Origin: Bacillota bacterium
GTDB lineage: Bacteria; Bacillota_C; Negativicutes; JAEYSJ01
Length of the DNA stretch: 43,004 nt
Assembly: GCA_023434855.1 (NCBI GenBank)
Contig: JAEYSJ010000388.1
Coordinates: 1-43,004, forward strand
Reading direction: 5' to 3'
Shown: in pieces, positions 1 through 8,321 of the stretch
Numbering within the stretch: position 1 is the first letter of the stretch
Layout of the letters: each line of letters begins with the position of its first letter
The notes under the pieces: generated by a model
Seen by the model: only the letters and a program-made list of their open reading frames with translations
Databases searched by the model: none
What the model was told of the DNA's origin: nothing
Position numbers and translations under genes: made by a program

Positions 1-207
1 AGTGGCGACAGTGCTGGTAAGAGTGGCAGCAGCGGTGCAGCAAAAACTGACTCCTGCCCATTAGGTAATAAAACTTGTGTAAGTTGTGGCCAATGCGGCA
101 AAACTACTGCTACCCAAAACAATCAAAATAATTCTAGTACGAGTAGTACAAATTACCAAACTCTTACGGCAATAAATTCCTATGACGCCAATTCTATTTT
201 TTTATAG
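1..207 (+). CDS. C-terminal end of a Ser/Gly/Asn-rich protein with a Cys cluster (partial)
   Basis: An open frame runs from the first base of the window to a TAG at 205-207 (68 codons visible), so the start lies outside. The visible part begins Ser/Gly-rich (SGDSAGKSGSSGAAK), then has a compact four-cysteine group (C-x6-C-x2-C-x2-C, in CPLGNKTCVSCGQC), then a low-complexity Asn/Ser/Thr/Gln stretch and a short hydrophobic end (NSIFL). The cysteine spacing could bind a metal or form disulfides. I do not recognise the family. A strong stem-loop follows 20 bases after the stop, so the frame probably ends a transcription unit and is a genuine gene end rather than a chance frame. Confidence 0.6.
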   Translation, partial: SGDSAGKSGSSGAAKTDSCPLGNKTCVSCGQCGKTTATQNNQNNSSTSSTNYQTLTAINSYDANSIFL

Positions 208-227
208 AAACTAGAGATAACCAGCGA

Positions 228-270
228 AGCCCCTATCCCGGCACATAACCAGGATAGGGGCTATAATTTT
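228..270 (+). terminator. Stem-loop terminator after the first partial gene
   Basis: An 11-bp perfect inverted repeat (AGCCCCTATCC at 228-238, GGATAGGGGCT at 252-262) with a 13-nt loop is followed by ATAATTTT. This fits a rho-independent terminator separating the upstream gene from the sigma-factor operon. Confidence 0.75.
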
Positions 271-353
271 AGGCGAGTCATAAACATATGGGCGCACTAC
301 CGCAAATTGTCATTGCAGACAGGAATTATCCGGAAAATAAAGAAAATAAAGGT

Positions 354-381
354 TGTAAACTTTTTGGAAATATTTTTCGTA
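354..381 (+). promoter_or_regulatory. Candidate ECF-type promoter (TGTAAAC-N17-CGTA)
   Basis: TGTAAAC at 354-360 and CGTA at 378-381 are separated by 17 bases. This closely resembles promoters used by the Bacillus ECF sigma factors W, X and M (consensus about TGAAAC-N16-CGTA/C). It sits just upstream of the ribosome site and ATG of the ECF sigma gene at 405, which is where an autoregulatory promoter would lie. It also argues against the longer frame starting at 288, because the promoter would then be inside the gene. Confidence 0.5.
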
Positions 382-404
382 ATTATTTTGATAAGGTGAT
401 TATT

Positions 405-965
405 ATGTTTTCGGACGAACAATTGGCTAAGCAACTACAGCAGGGGGATGAAGCTGCACTGGAGACCTTGGTTCATCGCTATCACGGGCAGATTCATGCT
501 TATCTCGTGAGAATGGGCGGGGAATATCATCTGGCGGCAGATATTGTCCAGGAAGTATTTATTAAGGTCTGCCGGTATATTCATACCTACCAACCCGAAT
601 TGTCTTTCCGGACCTGGATTTATACCATCGCTTCCAATACATATAAGGATTATCTGAAAAGGAGTTATGTGCAAAGAGAAGTGTTGGGTGTCGAGATGGG
701 GGATAATGCCGCTGCTGCCATGGATACTCCTGAAGCCGCGGTCATTTCGAACGCTCAGCGGGAGGCGGTCTTACAGATGATTGGCCGTCTTGGGGGAATT
801 TATCGTGAAGTTTTGGTGCTGCGTTACTTTCAGGATCTGAAACTGGAAGAAATCTCCCTGGTGCTCAAAGTCCCCCTCGGGACGGTAAAGTCCCGGCTGA
901 GAGCGGCCTTGCACCATTTGCGGAGAATACATGCGAAGGAGGGAGTATCTAATGCCAACCGATAG
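405..965 (+). CDS. ECF-family RNA polymerase sigma factor
   Basis: A 186-aa protein with the two conserved sigma-70 regions of the extracytoplasmic-function group. Region 2 (about residues 10-80) includes DIVQEVFIKVCRYI and the FRTWIYTIASN motif that contacts the -10 element. Region 4 (about residues 120-175) includes YREVLVLRYFQDLKLEEIS and a helix-turn-helix ending VPLGTVKSRLRAALHHLR. The ATG at 405 is preceded by AAGGTGAT at 392-399. An in-frame ATG at 288 exists but has no ribosome site. The gene overlaps the next by 14 bases, which indicates translational coupling. It probably drives the following ABC transporter genes and itself. No classic zinc-binding anti-sigma factor is visible, so the membrane protein encoded next is the candidate regulator. 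The inducing signal is unknown. Confidence 0.93.
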   Translation: MFSDEQLAKQLQQGDEAALETLVHRYHGQIHAYLVRMGGEYHLAADIVQEVFIKVCRYIHTYQPELSFRTWIYTIASNTYKDYLKRSYVQREVLGVEMGDNAAAAMDTPEAAVISNAQREAVLQMIGRLGGIYREVLVLRYFQDLKLEEISLVLKVPLGTVKSRLRAALHHLRRIHAKEGVSNANR

Positions 966-1785
966 AAAATACGAGATTGTGGCGGAGTTGGGAGAAGAGC
1001 GGGATACAGAAGAATTGGTACGGACAATGGAATACCTCGATAACTTTACGGTGATATCTCCTTCCCGGCAGGCTACTGATGATCTTATCGCTATTCTTAA
1101 ACCGGTAGTACGGCAGCAGCTCACACCGGGCCAAACCGCAGCGCCGGTGGGTGCTGCCAGGCATCCCGGACTACCGGCGGTACTGCAGCTGGTAGGGCCC
1201 CAGACGATGCTCCTGAGCAAATGGTTTGTTGTGGCAGCGGCATTAGTTATTCTGGCCGGACTGGCAATAACCAATGCCGGTAATGGCAATCCCTTGTTAT
1301 TTCTGGCTAACGCATCACCTGTTCTGGGAATTTTGTCTATTTTTTATGAGTTCAGAGCAAAACTTAGCGGCGTTAACGAACTGGAGACGGCGTGTCCCTA
1401 TTCACCTGCGCAGTTGGCGACTGCCAGGCTTCTTGTAGTGCTAGCCTATGATATTCTGCTGTGCCTGGCGGTGACCCCGGTGGTTGGCTACTGGCAGGGC
1501 CTGGTACTGTGGCAGGTGGTGGTCAGCTGGCTAGGTCCTTTGCTGTTAATGCTTGGCATTGCATTGGCCGCGTCGCTGCGGCTTGGTATCGCCGGCGGAT
1601 GTCTCGTGTCAACCGCTGTTTGGGCATTGCAGCTGGCGGTGAGCGAGGGCCAGTCGCTATTTTCCCTCCTGCTGCCGCGGCAGCCGCTGTTTACGGCAGA
1701 TTTCATCAGTTTGTTAACCGGGACAGCATTGATCTTGTACGCTTACAAACGCTGGACCAGGGAATCAATGTTTATGGGTGATTAA
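952..1785 (+). CDS. Membrane protein, possible anti-sigma or ABC-operon partner
   Basis: A 277-aa protein. The first 90 or so residues are hydrophilic and presumably cytoplasmic. They are followed by about six hydrophobic segments, starting near LLSKWFVVAAALVILAG and ending near FISLLTGTALILYAYKRW. GGAGGGAG at about 938-945 precedes the ATG at 952, which overlaps the end of the sigma gene. The layout (soluble N-terminus plus membrane segments, gene coupled directly to an ECF sigma gene) is that of an anti-sigma factor, but no HxxxCxxC zinc motif is seen. It could equally be a subunit of the ABC exporter encoded next. I do not recognise the family, and the anti-sigma role is inference from position. 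Confidence 0.75.
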   Translation: MPTDRKYEIVAELGEERDTEELVRTMEYLDNFTVISPSRQATDDLIAILKPVVRQQLTPGQTAAPVGAARHPGLPAVLQLVGPQTMLLSKWFVVAAALVILAGLAITNAGNGNPLLFLANASPVLGILSIFYEFRAKLSGVNELETACPYSPAQLATARLLVVLAYDILLCLAVTPVVGYWQGLVLWQVVVSWLGPLLLMLGIALAASLRLGIAGGCLVSTAVWALQLAVSEGQSLFSLLLPRQPLFTADFISLLTGTALILYAYKRWTRESMFMGD

Positions 1786-1805
1786 CACGATGGAGGAATG
1801 TGCGG

Positions 1806-2696
1806 ATGCTGCAACTTGACGGAATAACCAAACGGTTTGGCATAAATACTTTGGCTTTAAACGGTGTTTCCCTCAATCTTGGCAAGGGACTGCATCTGCT
1901 TGTCGGGCCCAACGGGGCCGGCAAGTCCACGCTACTGCGGATCATTGCCACGGTGATGCAGCCGGATGCGGGGACTGTTTCGTTTAACGGCCAGGATATC
2001 TATGCCGATTTACGCCATTTTCGGCTTAATCTCGGTTATATGCCCCAGACACTGGGTCTTTATGAGCATATGACCGGAATGGAATTCCTGCGGTACATGG
2101 CCGGCCTGAAGGGCCTTCTTCCCCGTCCGGCGCGGGAACGGGCTGACTATGTAGCTGGTCTTCTGGGAATATGGGAACACTGTTCGCGGACGATCTCCCG
2201 CTGGTCGGTAGGCCTGCGGCAACGCCTGGGGCTGGCGCAGGCGCTGTTGAATGACCCGGTCGTTCTCGTTTTGGACGAACCTTTTTATGCTTTGGATCCG
2301 GAGGAAACAGAGCGGGTTGGCCAGCTGCTTGCGCAACTCGCCGGCAACAAAGTGATTATCACCAGCAGTCATATCGTGGGCAAGTTAGAAATGTCCAGGC
2401 TTTTACTGCTGGTCAACGGCAAAATTAAATTTACCGGATTGCCGGCAGTGTTTCTTGACAAAGCTGAGGGGCATGTCTGGTCGGTAAAAACGACGAAAGA
2501 GGAATGGCTCAGACTGAACCACAGATATCCGGGCGGCGCGGTGCTGCTTGAAGATAACAGTTGCCGGTGGAAAATCGTATGTAAGGACAAGCCGGATATT
2601 CCCCGGATAAAACCCGCAAGTCCCGCGATGGAAGACGCATATATTTTCTGGCTAAAATGCTGCAGCTTGCCGGATGGGGAAGAAAAGAGATGTTGA
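1806..2696 (+). CDS. ABC transporter ATP-binding protein (first of two)
   Basis: A 296-aa cytoplasmic ATPase. Walker A GPNGAGKST is at residues 34-42, the Q-loop is at LGYMPQ, a degenerate signature SVGLRQ starts at residue 134 in place of LSGGQ, Walker B is VLVLDEP with D157-E158, and the switch histidine lies in ITSSH. The C-terminal 80 residues after the nucleotide-binding fold resemble the accessory domain of CcmA/NatA-type ATPases of ABC-2 exporters. The ATG at 1806 lies 9 bases after GGAGG (1792-1796). A GTG at 1800 is in frame but too close to the ribosome site. The end overlaps the second ATPase gene by 7 bases. It should energise the permease encoded downstream. Confidence 0.93.
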   Translation: MLQLDGITKRFGINTLALNGVSLNLGKGLHLLVGPNGAGKSTLLRIIATVMQPDAGTVSFNGQDIYADLRHFRLNLGYMPQTLGLYEHMTGMEFLRYMAGLKGLLPRPARERADYVAGLLGIWEHCSRTISRWSVGLRQRLGLAQALLNDPVVLVLDEPFYALDPEETERVGQLLAQLAGNKVIITSSHIVGKLEMSRLLLLVNGKIKFTGLPAVFLDKAEGHVWSVKTTKEEWLRLNHRYPGGAVLLEDNSCRWKIVCKDKPDIPRIKPASPAMEDAYIFWLKCCSLPDGEEKRC

Positions 2697-3532
2697 TAAC
2701 AATTGAAGGTTTGACGGTTCATGCCCCGCCGATAAACAGGGATGGATTGTGGGCATGGGCGAAAATGCATGTGAAGCGGCTGGCGCCGGCGGGAAAAAAG
2801 CCTGCTTTCGCCCTGAAAAACATTTCCTGCACATTCGGACACGGCATCACCACCGTGCTGGGTCCGAACGGAGCGGGAAAAACCATGCTGCTGGCGATTC
2901 TGGCCGGTCTCATCCCGCCGGATTCGGGCCGGACTACCATTGACGGAAAGGTGTCCGGGCCGGAGGCGCTGCGCCGCATAACCGGCTACCTCCCACAAAC
3001 ATATGGGCTATATCCGCAGCTGAATGCGCGGGAAATACTGGACTATATAGCGCTTTTGCGGGGAGTTGTAAACATACCTAACCGGGCTCAAAGGGTGGAA
3101 AATGCTTTGCAACAGCTAGGCCTTATGGCGGTAGCGGAGCAAAAGGTCGGAACATATTCGTGGGGCATGCGGCAAAAGGTGGGTATAGCCCAAACCTTGT
3201 TGGACGACTCGCCGGTCCTGGTGCTGGATGAGCCCACCGCAGGCCTCGATGCCGAGGAACGGAACAAGCTTAGACAGTTGCTTATTCAAATTGGACAGTC
3301 GCGAGTTGTCGTCTGGGCATCCTCGCTGATTGCCGACGCTTGCTGCGCTGACCGGGTCTTGATCCTGGACCGGGGCGACATCCGCTTTTGGGGGACTCCC
3401 GCCGAACTTGCCCGCCGTATTCAGTCACCGGCTGACCCGCTGCGCGCTGCCATGACGGGAATGAATAGTCTTGGGCCGGATTTGCTGGAACAAGGGTATC
3501 GGGCTATACTGCAGGCCCAGGTGAACACATGA
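2690..3532 (+). CDS. ABC transporter ATP-binding protein (second of two)
   Basis: A 280-aa ATPase with Walker A GPNGAGKT at residues 58-65, Q-loop GYLPQ, divergent signature SWGMRQ, and Walker B LVLDEPTAGLD with D180-E181. There is an unusual insertion of about 28 residues between the first beta strand and the core (residues 11-38, rich in Trp, Lys and Arg). The position normally occupied by the switch histidine reads VVVWASS, so a canonical histidine is not obvious. The start at 2690 overlaps the previous gene (ATGTTGA), and the end overlaps the permease gene (ATGA). Two ATPases feeding one permease suggests a heterodimeric motor with one weaker site. That reading is inference. Confidence 0.92.
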   Translation: MLITIEGLTVHAPPINRDGLWAWAKMHVKRLAPAGKKPAFALKNISCTFGHGITTVLGPNGAGKTMLLAILAGLIPPDSGRTTIDGKVSGPEALRRITGYLPQTYGLYPQLNAREILDYIALLRGVVNIPNRAQRVENALQQLGLMAVAEQKVGTYSWGMRQKVGIAQTLLDDSPVLVLDEPTAGLDAEERNKLRQLLIQIGQSRVVVWASSLIADACCADRVLILDRGDIRFWGTPAELARRIQSPADPLRAAMTGMNSLGPDLLEQGYRAILQAQVNT

Positions 3533-5814
3533 AACAACTTTTTCAACTTACAGCCTACGAAATCAAATACGGTCTAAGAAGCAAAGCCTTATGGCTGCTG
3601 GGAGTGCTGGCCATTATTACAATGGAGCTTCCCATTGTCGGTCTTCTCCTGCTCCTTTTTTTTATTGTCAGGGCGATTACCCGTGATGAAGCAGCAGGCT
3701 TTTCGCTGGTAATCTCTTCCCTGCCGCACAGTACCGCCATACTGTTTTTGGCCCGGGCGCTGGCGGTGCTGAGTCTCCTCCTGGGATTATGGCCGTTCAT
3801 GCTTGTTGTCATCGGCTTTTTCCCGCAAATGGCGCCGGCCCGGTGGCTGTTTGACGGCACACAGTTCACCTGGCTTACCGTCAAATACATTGTTACCTGT
3901 CTCACGGGCGTGGGTTTTGTCTTTTTCGCCGGGGCGGTTACAAGGTTCTCCACCCGTCTTTATTTCATCACCGGTTTTTGCTGGTTTGCCGGCTGGTGTT
4001 TTGCCAGCAATCTGGCGGATTTTCCGTTTTGGGCCAGAATGCTGCTATTTGGCCATGGAGAATTGCTGCCGACAACCGCTCCGGCGGCGTTGACCGGCTA
4101 TTTTCTCCAGCAGGAGATGCTGCCCCAATTCGCAGTGTACCAAGCCGGAATTGCGCTATTGCTCATCGTATTAGCCGCCGGTCGCCAGATGGCCAGGCGG
4201 AAAGAATGTATTCTGCGGTCGAAGCTGCTGATAGCGTTGGGATTGACGGCAATTATCGCCGCATCCACAGCCGGATTTTCTCTGTGGCAGGAATTGAATA
4301 ACCGGGAAAAGGAATTTCGCCTGGCCATGGAAGAGCCGGTGACTGTTCAGACGGCGCCGGGGATTCAGGCGGAGCTGCAGGATTATGATTTAGTAGTTAA
4401 CCTCAAAACTGCAGCACATCATTTTGCCGGAACGGCGGTCTTGAAACTCAAACTGGTGGACCGCCCGTCGGATGTCCTGTGCTTTACCCTGCGGCATTGT
4501 TTTGCAGTGGAGGATGTTTTTAAAACCGGCAGCGGCCGGTGTCTCGACTGGCAGCGCGACGGTTCCCGCTTGACGGTCCATGTACCGGAGGGCTATTTGC
4601 CAGGCGATGAACTCAACGTTACCATCGTATATTCCGGTCAGGTCTGGGAATGGGCCAACGGTAATTCGACCCGGCCGGACGGGCCGGTGATTTTTCTTGA
4701 TCCCTCCTATTCCCTGCTGCGCAGCGGCTACGCCTGGTATCCGGTTCCCGGCGATACTCCGCTCTATACGCGAAAATATTTTCTGAACAAGCCAAAGCTG
4801 GGGCCGGAATTCACCTTATGGGGGAAAAGGATTTACCATCCGGCTGTTCCCTTTGCGTTGACGGTCAACATCGACACTGACAACACGGTGGTGTCGAATC
4901 TGGATCAGACCGATGTGACCCTATTGTCAGGGGAATATAAACGGCGCTATCGGTTCACCTCGCTCCAGGGGCGTGATGTTTTTGTGATAGCCGGGCCGTA
5001 TCATTATGAAAAACGAAAATTCCCCGGCCGCAAAGATTACGCTGCCGTCTATTGCTACCCTCAGGATAAGGATAAACTGGACAAAGTTATGAACCGACTG
5101 ATGCCCCAGTATACATTTTACGCAGAAATGCTGCAGGGATGGCAGCCTGAATCGCAAGCTAAGACATGTACAGTGGTGGAGGTTCCGCATGAGCTTATGT
5201 TCTCCGATGTTACCCTGACGGATACGATACTGGTCAATGATACGGAATTTGAGTCGTTTATGGAGCGGTGGATGGAAATTTTCGGCACGACTGATTTGAC
5301 AGATGCCGTGCACAGTACCGACGCTTTGCAGTATTGGGGGCAGGATGCGGTGGTAAACGGCTACTCGAAGGGCAACATTATTGATGGCATGGGGTGCTAC
5401 CTACAGACGCTGTATTTGGAGAAGACCCGTGGCCCCGTATATTATGAACAGGTTAAACAGGCATTGTTAATTGAAGAGCGGGACAATCGCGGACGGACGC
5501 TGCTTTTTTCCGGGCCTGTTGTCAGAGACGTCTTTATGGTGTTAGATGCCATCAGGACCTCGGAACTCGGCGATTCGGCAATCCAACAGATTATGCGGGA
5601 ACTCTATCAGGTCGGCACCCGCAAACGAACTATTGATCCGGCTGACTTTTCCCGGGCGGTGAAGGCTGTGTTGGCGGAAACGAATTGGCCGCAGGCAAGG
5701 TATGATGAAATCAACTGGCGACTGGAGAGTATTAAAGCGAATATCACTAGTCCTGACAGTGAAAAATTGTCATGGAAGTGGGGAGTGTGGTTCTGGTTAT
5801 TTGGCGTTAGGTAA
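3529..5814 (+). CDS. ABC-2 permease fused to a degenerate M1-aminopeptidase-like domain
   Basis: A 761-aa protein. Residues 1-255 carry about seven hydrophobic segments typical of an ABC-2 permease, the last near SKLLIALGLTAIIAASTAGFSLW. Residues 270-740 form an extracytoplasmic domain laid out like an M1 (gluzincin) aminopeptidase: a beta-rich N-part with GDELNVTIVYSG, a VVEVPHELMFSD segment, then the zinc region. There the HExxH-x18-E signature is replaced: STDALQYWG occupies residues 596-604 where HELAHQWWG is expected, and D619 sits exactly 19 residues after L600, where the third zinc ligand Glu would be. The fold therefore appears retained and the catalytic site lost. It is the last gene of the sigma/ABC unit and overlaps the preceding ATPase by 4 bases. 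ABC permease-M1 fusions are known in bacteria. The dead zinc site is read directly from the sequence. Confidence 0.88.
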   Translation: MKQLFQLTAYEIKYGLRSKALWLLGVLAIITMELPIVGLLLLLFFIVRAITRDEAAGFSLVISSLPHSTAILFLARALAVLSLLLGLWPFMLVVIGFFPQMAPARWLFDGTQFTWLTVKYIVTCLTGVGFVFFAGAVTRFSTRLYFITGFCWFAGWCFASNLADFPFWARMLLFGHGELLPTTAPAALTGYFLQQEMLPQFAVYQAGIALLLIVLAAGRQMARRKECILRSKLLIALGLTAIIAASTAGFSLWQELNNREKEFRLAMEEPVTVQTAPGIQAELQDYDLVVNLKTAAHHFAGTAVLKLKLVDRPSDVLCFTLRHCFAVEDVFKTGSGRCLDWQRDGSRLTVHVPEGYLPGDELNVTIVYSGQVWEWANGNSTRPDGPVIFLDPSYSLLRSGYAWYPVPGDTPLYTRKYFLNKPKLGPEFTLWGKRIYHPAVPFALTVNIDTDNTVVSNLDQTDVTLLSGEYKRRYRFTSLQGRDVFVIAGPYHYEKRKFPGRKDYAAVYCYPQDKDKLDKVMNRLMPQYTFYAEMLQGWQPESQAKTCTVVEVPHELMFSDVTLTDTILVNDTEFESFMERWMEIFGTTDLTDAVHSTDALQYWGQDAVVNGYSKGNIIDGMGCYLQTLYLEKTRGPVYYEQVKQALLIEERDNRGRTLLFSGPVVRDVFMVLDAIRTSELGDSAIQQIMRELYQVGTRKRTIDPADFSRAVKAVLAETNWPQARYDEINWRLESIKANITSPDSEKLSWKWGVWFWLFGVR

Positions 5815-5868
5815 GGACGGTACTGCTGAACAAGCTGTTGCTTAATTTCGTAGTAAGTACTACTGATC

Positions 5869-5950
5869 AGTACCGCCCCATTGTTTTCGGCTCGGGCGCT
5901 GGCGGTGTTTTGCCTCCTGTTGAGATTGTGGCCGTTCACGGTTGTCGTAA
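5869..5950 (+). pseudogene. Decayed fragment copied from an ABC permease gene
   Basis: This 82-base stretch translates without indels to a segment matching residues 68-94 of the permease just upstream (nucleotides 3730-3810). Shared blocks are STA, ARALAV, LLL and LWPF, with 20 of 27 residues identical by eye. It has no start and no continuation, so it is a leftover of a paralogous permease or of a partial duplication. Confidence 0.75.
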
Positions 5951-6050
5951 GAAAATTTGCCCTTTTTTACTTTTTCACTGAACTAAAAGCTATTCTATTT
6001 CGTATTACTAATGGAACAATAAAAAACAATATTAATTGGGGGCGAGTAAA

Positions 6051-6632
6051 GTGTATAACAGATGTTTGGTGTTAGTTGTTGTGATCTTTTCGTTGATAGC
6101 CGGCGGACAGATTGCAGCGGCAGCCGCAGCGCAGACTGAGGACGTGAGTAAACCCACGGTAGCAGTCCTGTTTGTAAACAATGCAAAAAGTACTTATGAT
6201 GATGTGGTTTCCCAGAAAATGCTGAATGATATCAACGGGCTGCTTGCGGGGAAATACAATGTTGTTTCCGGGGACAAGTATATCGAGCGCCTTAACCAAA
6301 ACGGCATAGCCGACATTACAACTTCGGAGCGGTCAGATATAGCAGACGCTTTAAAAGGTGAGCCTGTTGATTATGTTCTTTATGTGGAGGTTCAGCCGTT
6401 TAACATGAACAGGAAATTTGCGCTGTTTAATCATGGCGTGGGGTTGACGGCGACAGTACCGGTAAAAATAATTGATTTGGCGAACAACAGGCATTTTTAT
6501 AATGGCAAATTTACAGAACAGGCCGCCGATTATGTGGCGTTTGGCGGTGTTGGCAGTAAATCAGTCGCGATGAAGGCGCTTGATAAGGTGATAGCCAAAA
6601 TGAATCCAGTTATCATGCAAAGCTGCCGTTGA
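6051..6632 (+). CDS. Secreted protein of unknown function with signal peptide
   Basis: A 193-aa protein with a typical export signal (Arg near the start, hydrophobic core LVLVVVIFSLIAGG, Ala-rich cleavage area around residues 22-27). The mature part starts KPTVAVLFVNNAKSTYDD and contains an alternating strand/helix pattern with VDYVLYVEVQPFNMNRKF and KVIDKAKMNP-like helices at the end. The start is the GTG at 6051 after a weak GGGGGCGAG. A TTG at 6036 is in frame but falls before that ribosome site. No known family is recognised. The beta/alpha pattern with early VAVLFVNN recalls secreted proteins that assemble or sense at the envelope, but that is only a hint. Its last 90 bases are duplicated at 10615-10710. 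Confidence 0.8.
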   Translation: MYNRCLVLVVVIFSLIAGGQIAAAAAAQTEDVSKPTVAVLFVNNAKSTYDDVVSQKMLNDINGLLAGKYNVVSGDKYIERLNQNGIADITTSERSDIADALKGEPVDYVLYVEVQPFNMNRKFALFNHGVGLTATVPVKIIDLANNRHFYNGKFTEQAADYVAFGGVGSKSVAMKALDKVIAKMNPVIMQSCR

Positions 6633-6761
6633 ATAGACCAGTTAGGATTGATGGCAAAGGAACAAGTCTTAATTTTCTAATGTATTAGGTTGAAACTTCC
6701 TCATATAATTAAATGTGGCTGACAATTGCATAGCGCTAATATGCCCTTTAGGCGGGATATA

Positions 6762-6797
6762 AAAATTACCCAATATTGCACAATATTGGGTAATTTT
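6762..6797. terminator. 36-base perfect hairpin between secreted-protein and hydrolase genes
   Basis: Two 17-base arms (6762-6778 and 6781-6797) pair perfectly around a 2-base centre, with A-run and T-run ends folded into the stem. It may act as a bidirectional terminator for the gene ending at 6632. It also lies only 25 bases before the hydrolase ribosome site, so it could be an operator or attenuator of that gene. The T-rich end favours a terminator. Confidence 0.55.
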
Positions 6798-6834
6798 CGG
6801 AATAAATGTAGATTATTTCGCAAGGAGAATGCAT

Positions 6835-8277
6835 ATGAAAAAGAGCTTCATTGTATTGGTGATTACTATCTTTTATATGATTATGACTATAGGGATAGTA
6901 TTCGCCGAACATAACACTACCGAAGACATTTTGGGAATATGGCTGGGAACACTCAAAGTTTCCGGAGTACCGGAACAAACCGTATATCTGCGGGTTGCTC
7001 AAAATTCGGATGGTTCTTTGGCAAGCAGACTTGGCAGCCCAGATAGAGGTGCCGCCGATATTTGGGCCAGCAAGACTGAGTTTAATAATGGAAAACTTTT
7101 CTGCGAAATAAAAGATGTCGCTACTTTTACTGGCAGTCTAAACAATAAAGGAAAGTTAGTTGGCGAGTTCATAATACCCTCAATATCAGCAACTGCTATT
7201 ACTGTAACTATGGATCGGACAGATACTATACCTAAAATAACCCGTCAACAGGACCCCAAGCCTCCATTTCCATATAAAGAAGAAGATGTTACTTATGAAA
7301 ATAAGGCCGGAGGAGTAACACTTTCGGGTACGCTTGCAACTCCGCAAGGAGAAGGACCATTTCCCGCGGTTATTTTAATTACCGGCAGTGGACCCCAGGA
7401 CCGGAACGAAACAGTCGCAGGGCACCATCCTTTTTGGATTCTGTCCGATTATTTAGCCAGGAAAGGCATCGCAGTTCTGCGTGTTGATGATCGCGGCGTT
7501 GGCGGCTCTACCGGTAATGTTGATTTTTCTACCAGCGCTGATTTTTGTGGCGATGTCTTAGCCGGTGTCGAATTTTTAAAAAATCGGAAAGAAATTAATC
7601 CAAGGCAAATTGGCTTAATCGGACACAGTGAAGGCGGCTTGATAGCCCCAATGGCTGCAACAAAAAGTGCAGATATTGCCTACATAATATTAATGGCTGG
7701 GCCTGGCCGGCCTGGTGATGAGATAGTATTATTACAAACAGCATTAATCGGCAAAGTCAGTGGTCAAAAGGACTCGGATATTGTCCGGATACAATCCATA
7801 ATGAAAAAAGCTTTTGCAGTTTTGAAACAAGAAACAGACGCTACTGTTATTCAAAGCAAATTCCACGAAATTGCTGTCAACGCTTATAATGATCTGAGTG
7901 ATTCCGAGAAAAAAACAATCCGTAGTCCAAAAATAATTGAAGATTCCCTAAAATCTCTTTCAACTCCGTGGTTTCATTTCTTCATAAATTATGATCCTCA
8001 ACCTGCATTAAAGTCAGTTACCTGTCCAGTGCTGGCGCTTAATGGTGAAAAGGATTTGCAAGTGCCGCCAAAAGAAAATTTAAGAGCAATACAGACAGCG
8101 TTAACCGAAGGCGGTAATAAAGATTTTACTGCTAAAGAAATGCCAAATCTTAATCATCTGTTCCAAAACAGCCGCACCGGATCTCCTGCTGAATATGCTA
8201 CTATACAGGAAACAATAGCACCAAGTGTTTTGCAGACTATTGGCGATTGGATAATTAAGCATACGGCTCCCCAATGA
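6835..8277 (+). CDS. Exported alpha/beta hydrolase (serine hydrolase, S9/S33-like)
   Basis: A 480-aa protein beginning with a signal peptide (MKKSFIVLVITIFYMIMT, probable cleavage after VFA). Residues about 30-130 form a small beta-rich domain (GIWLGTLKVSG...). The rest is an alpha/beta hydrolase: oxyanion loop GSGPQDRNE, nucleophile elbow GHSEGG with S265, acid GEKD with D407 and base LNH with H441. The order and spacing are right for a functional triad. The ATG at 6835 lies 7 bases after AGGAG. A second in-frame ATG at 6829 is too close. The closest general types are secreted carboxylesterases and peptidases annotated as alpha/beta hydrolases in clostridia and Negativicutes. The substrate cannot be told. 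Confidence 0.88.
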   Translation: MKKSFIVLVITIFYMIMTIGIVFAEHNTTEDILGIWLGTLKVSGVPEQTVYLRVAQNSDGSLASRLGSPDRGAADIWASKTEFNNGKLFCEIKDVATFTGSLNNKGKLVGEFIIPSISATAITVTMDRTDTIPKITRQQDPKPPFPYKEEDVTYENKAGGVTLSGTLATPQGEGPFPAVILITGSGPQDRNETVAGHHPFWILSDYLARKGIAVLRVDDRGVGGSTGNVDFSTSADFCGDVLAGVEFLKNRKEINPRQIGLIGHSEGGLIAPMAATKSADIAYIILMAGPGRPGDEIVLLQTALIGKVSGQKDSDIVRIQSIMKKAFAVLKQETDATVIQSKFHEIAVNAYNDLSDSEKKTIRSPKIIEDSLKSLSTPWFHFFINYDPQPALKSVTCPVLALNGEKDLQVPPKENLRAIQTALTEGGNKDFTAKEMPNLNHLFQNSRTGSPAEYATIQETIAPSVLQTIGDWIIKHTAPQ

Positions 8278-8321
8278 TACAATAGCCGACCAAAGGGACA
8301 CTTGGGAACGTGTTATTGCTA

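Noticed and set aside
288..404. 39-codon N-terminal extension of the sigma factor from the ATG at 288
   Set aside because: It has no ribosome site and would contain the candidate ECF promoter. The ATG at 405 has AAGGTGAT at good spacing and gives the normal family N-terminus.
771..1289. 172-codon minus-strand frame opposite the sigma and membrane-protein genes
   Set aside because: It is a shadow of two well-supported overlapping genes, with no ribosome site and no family resemblance.
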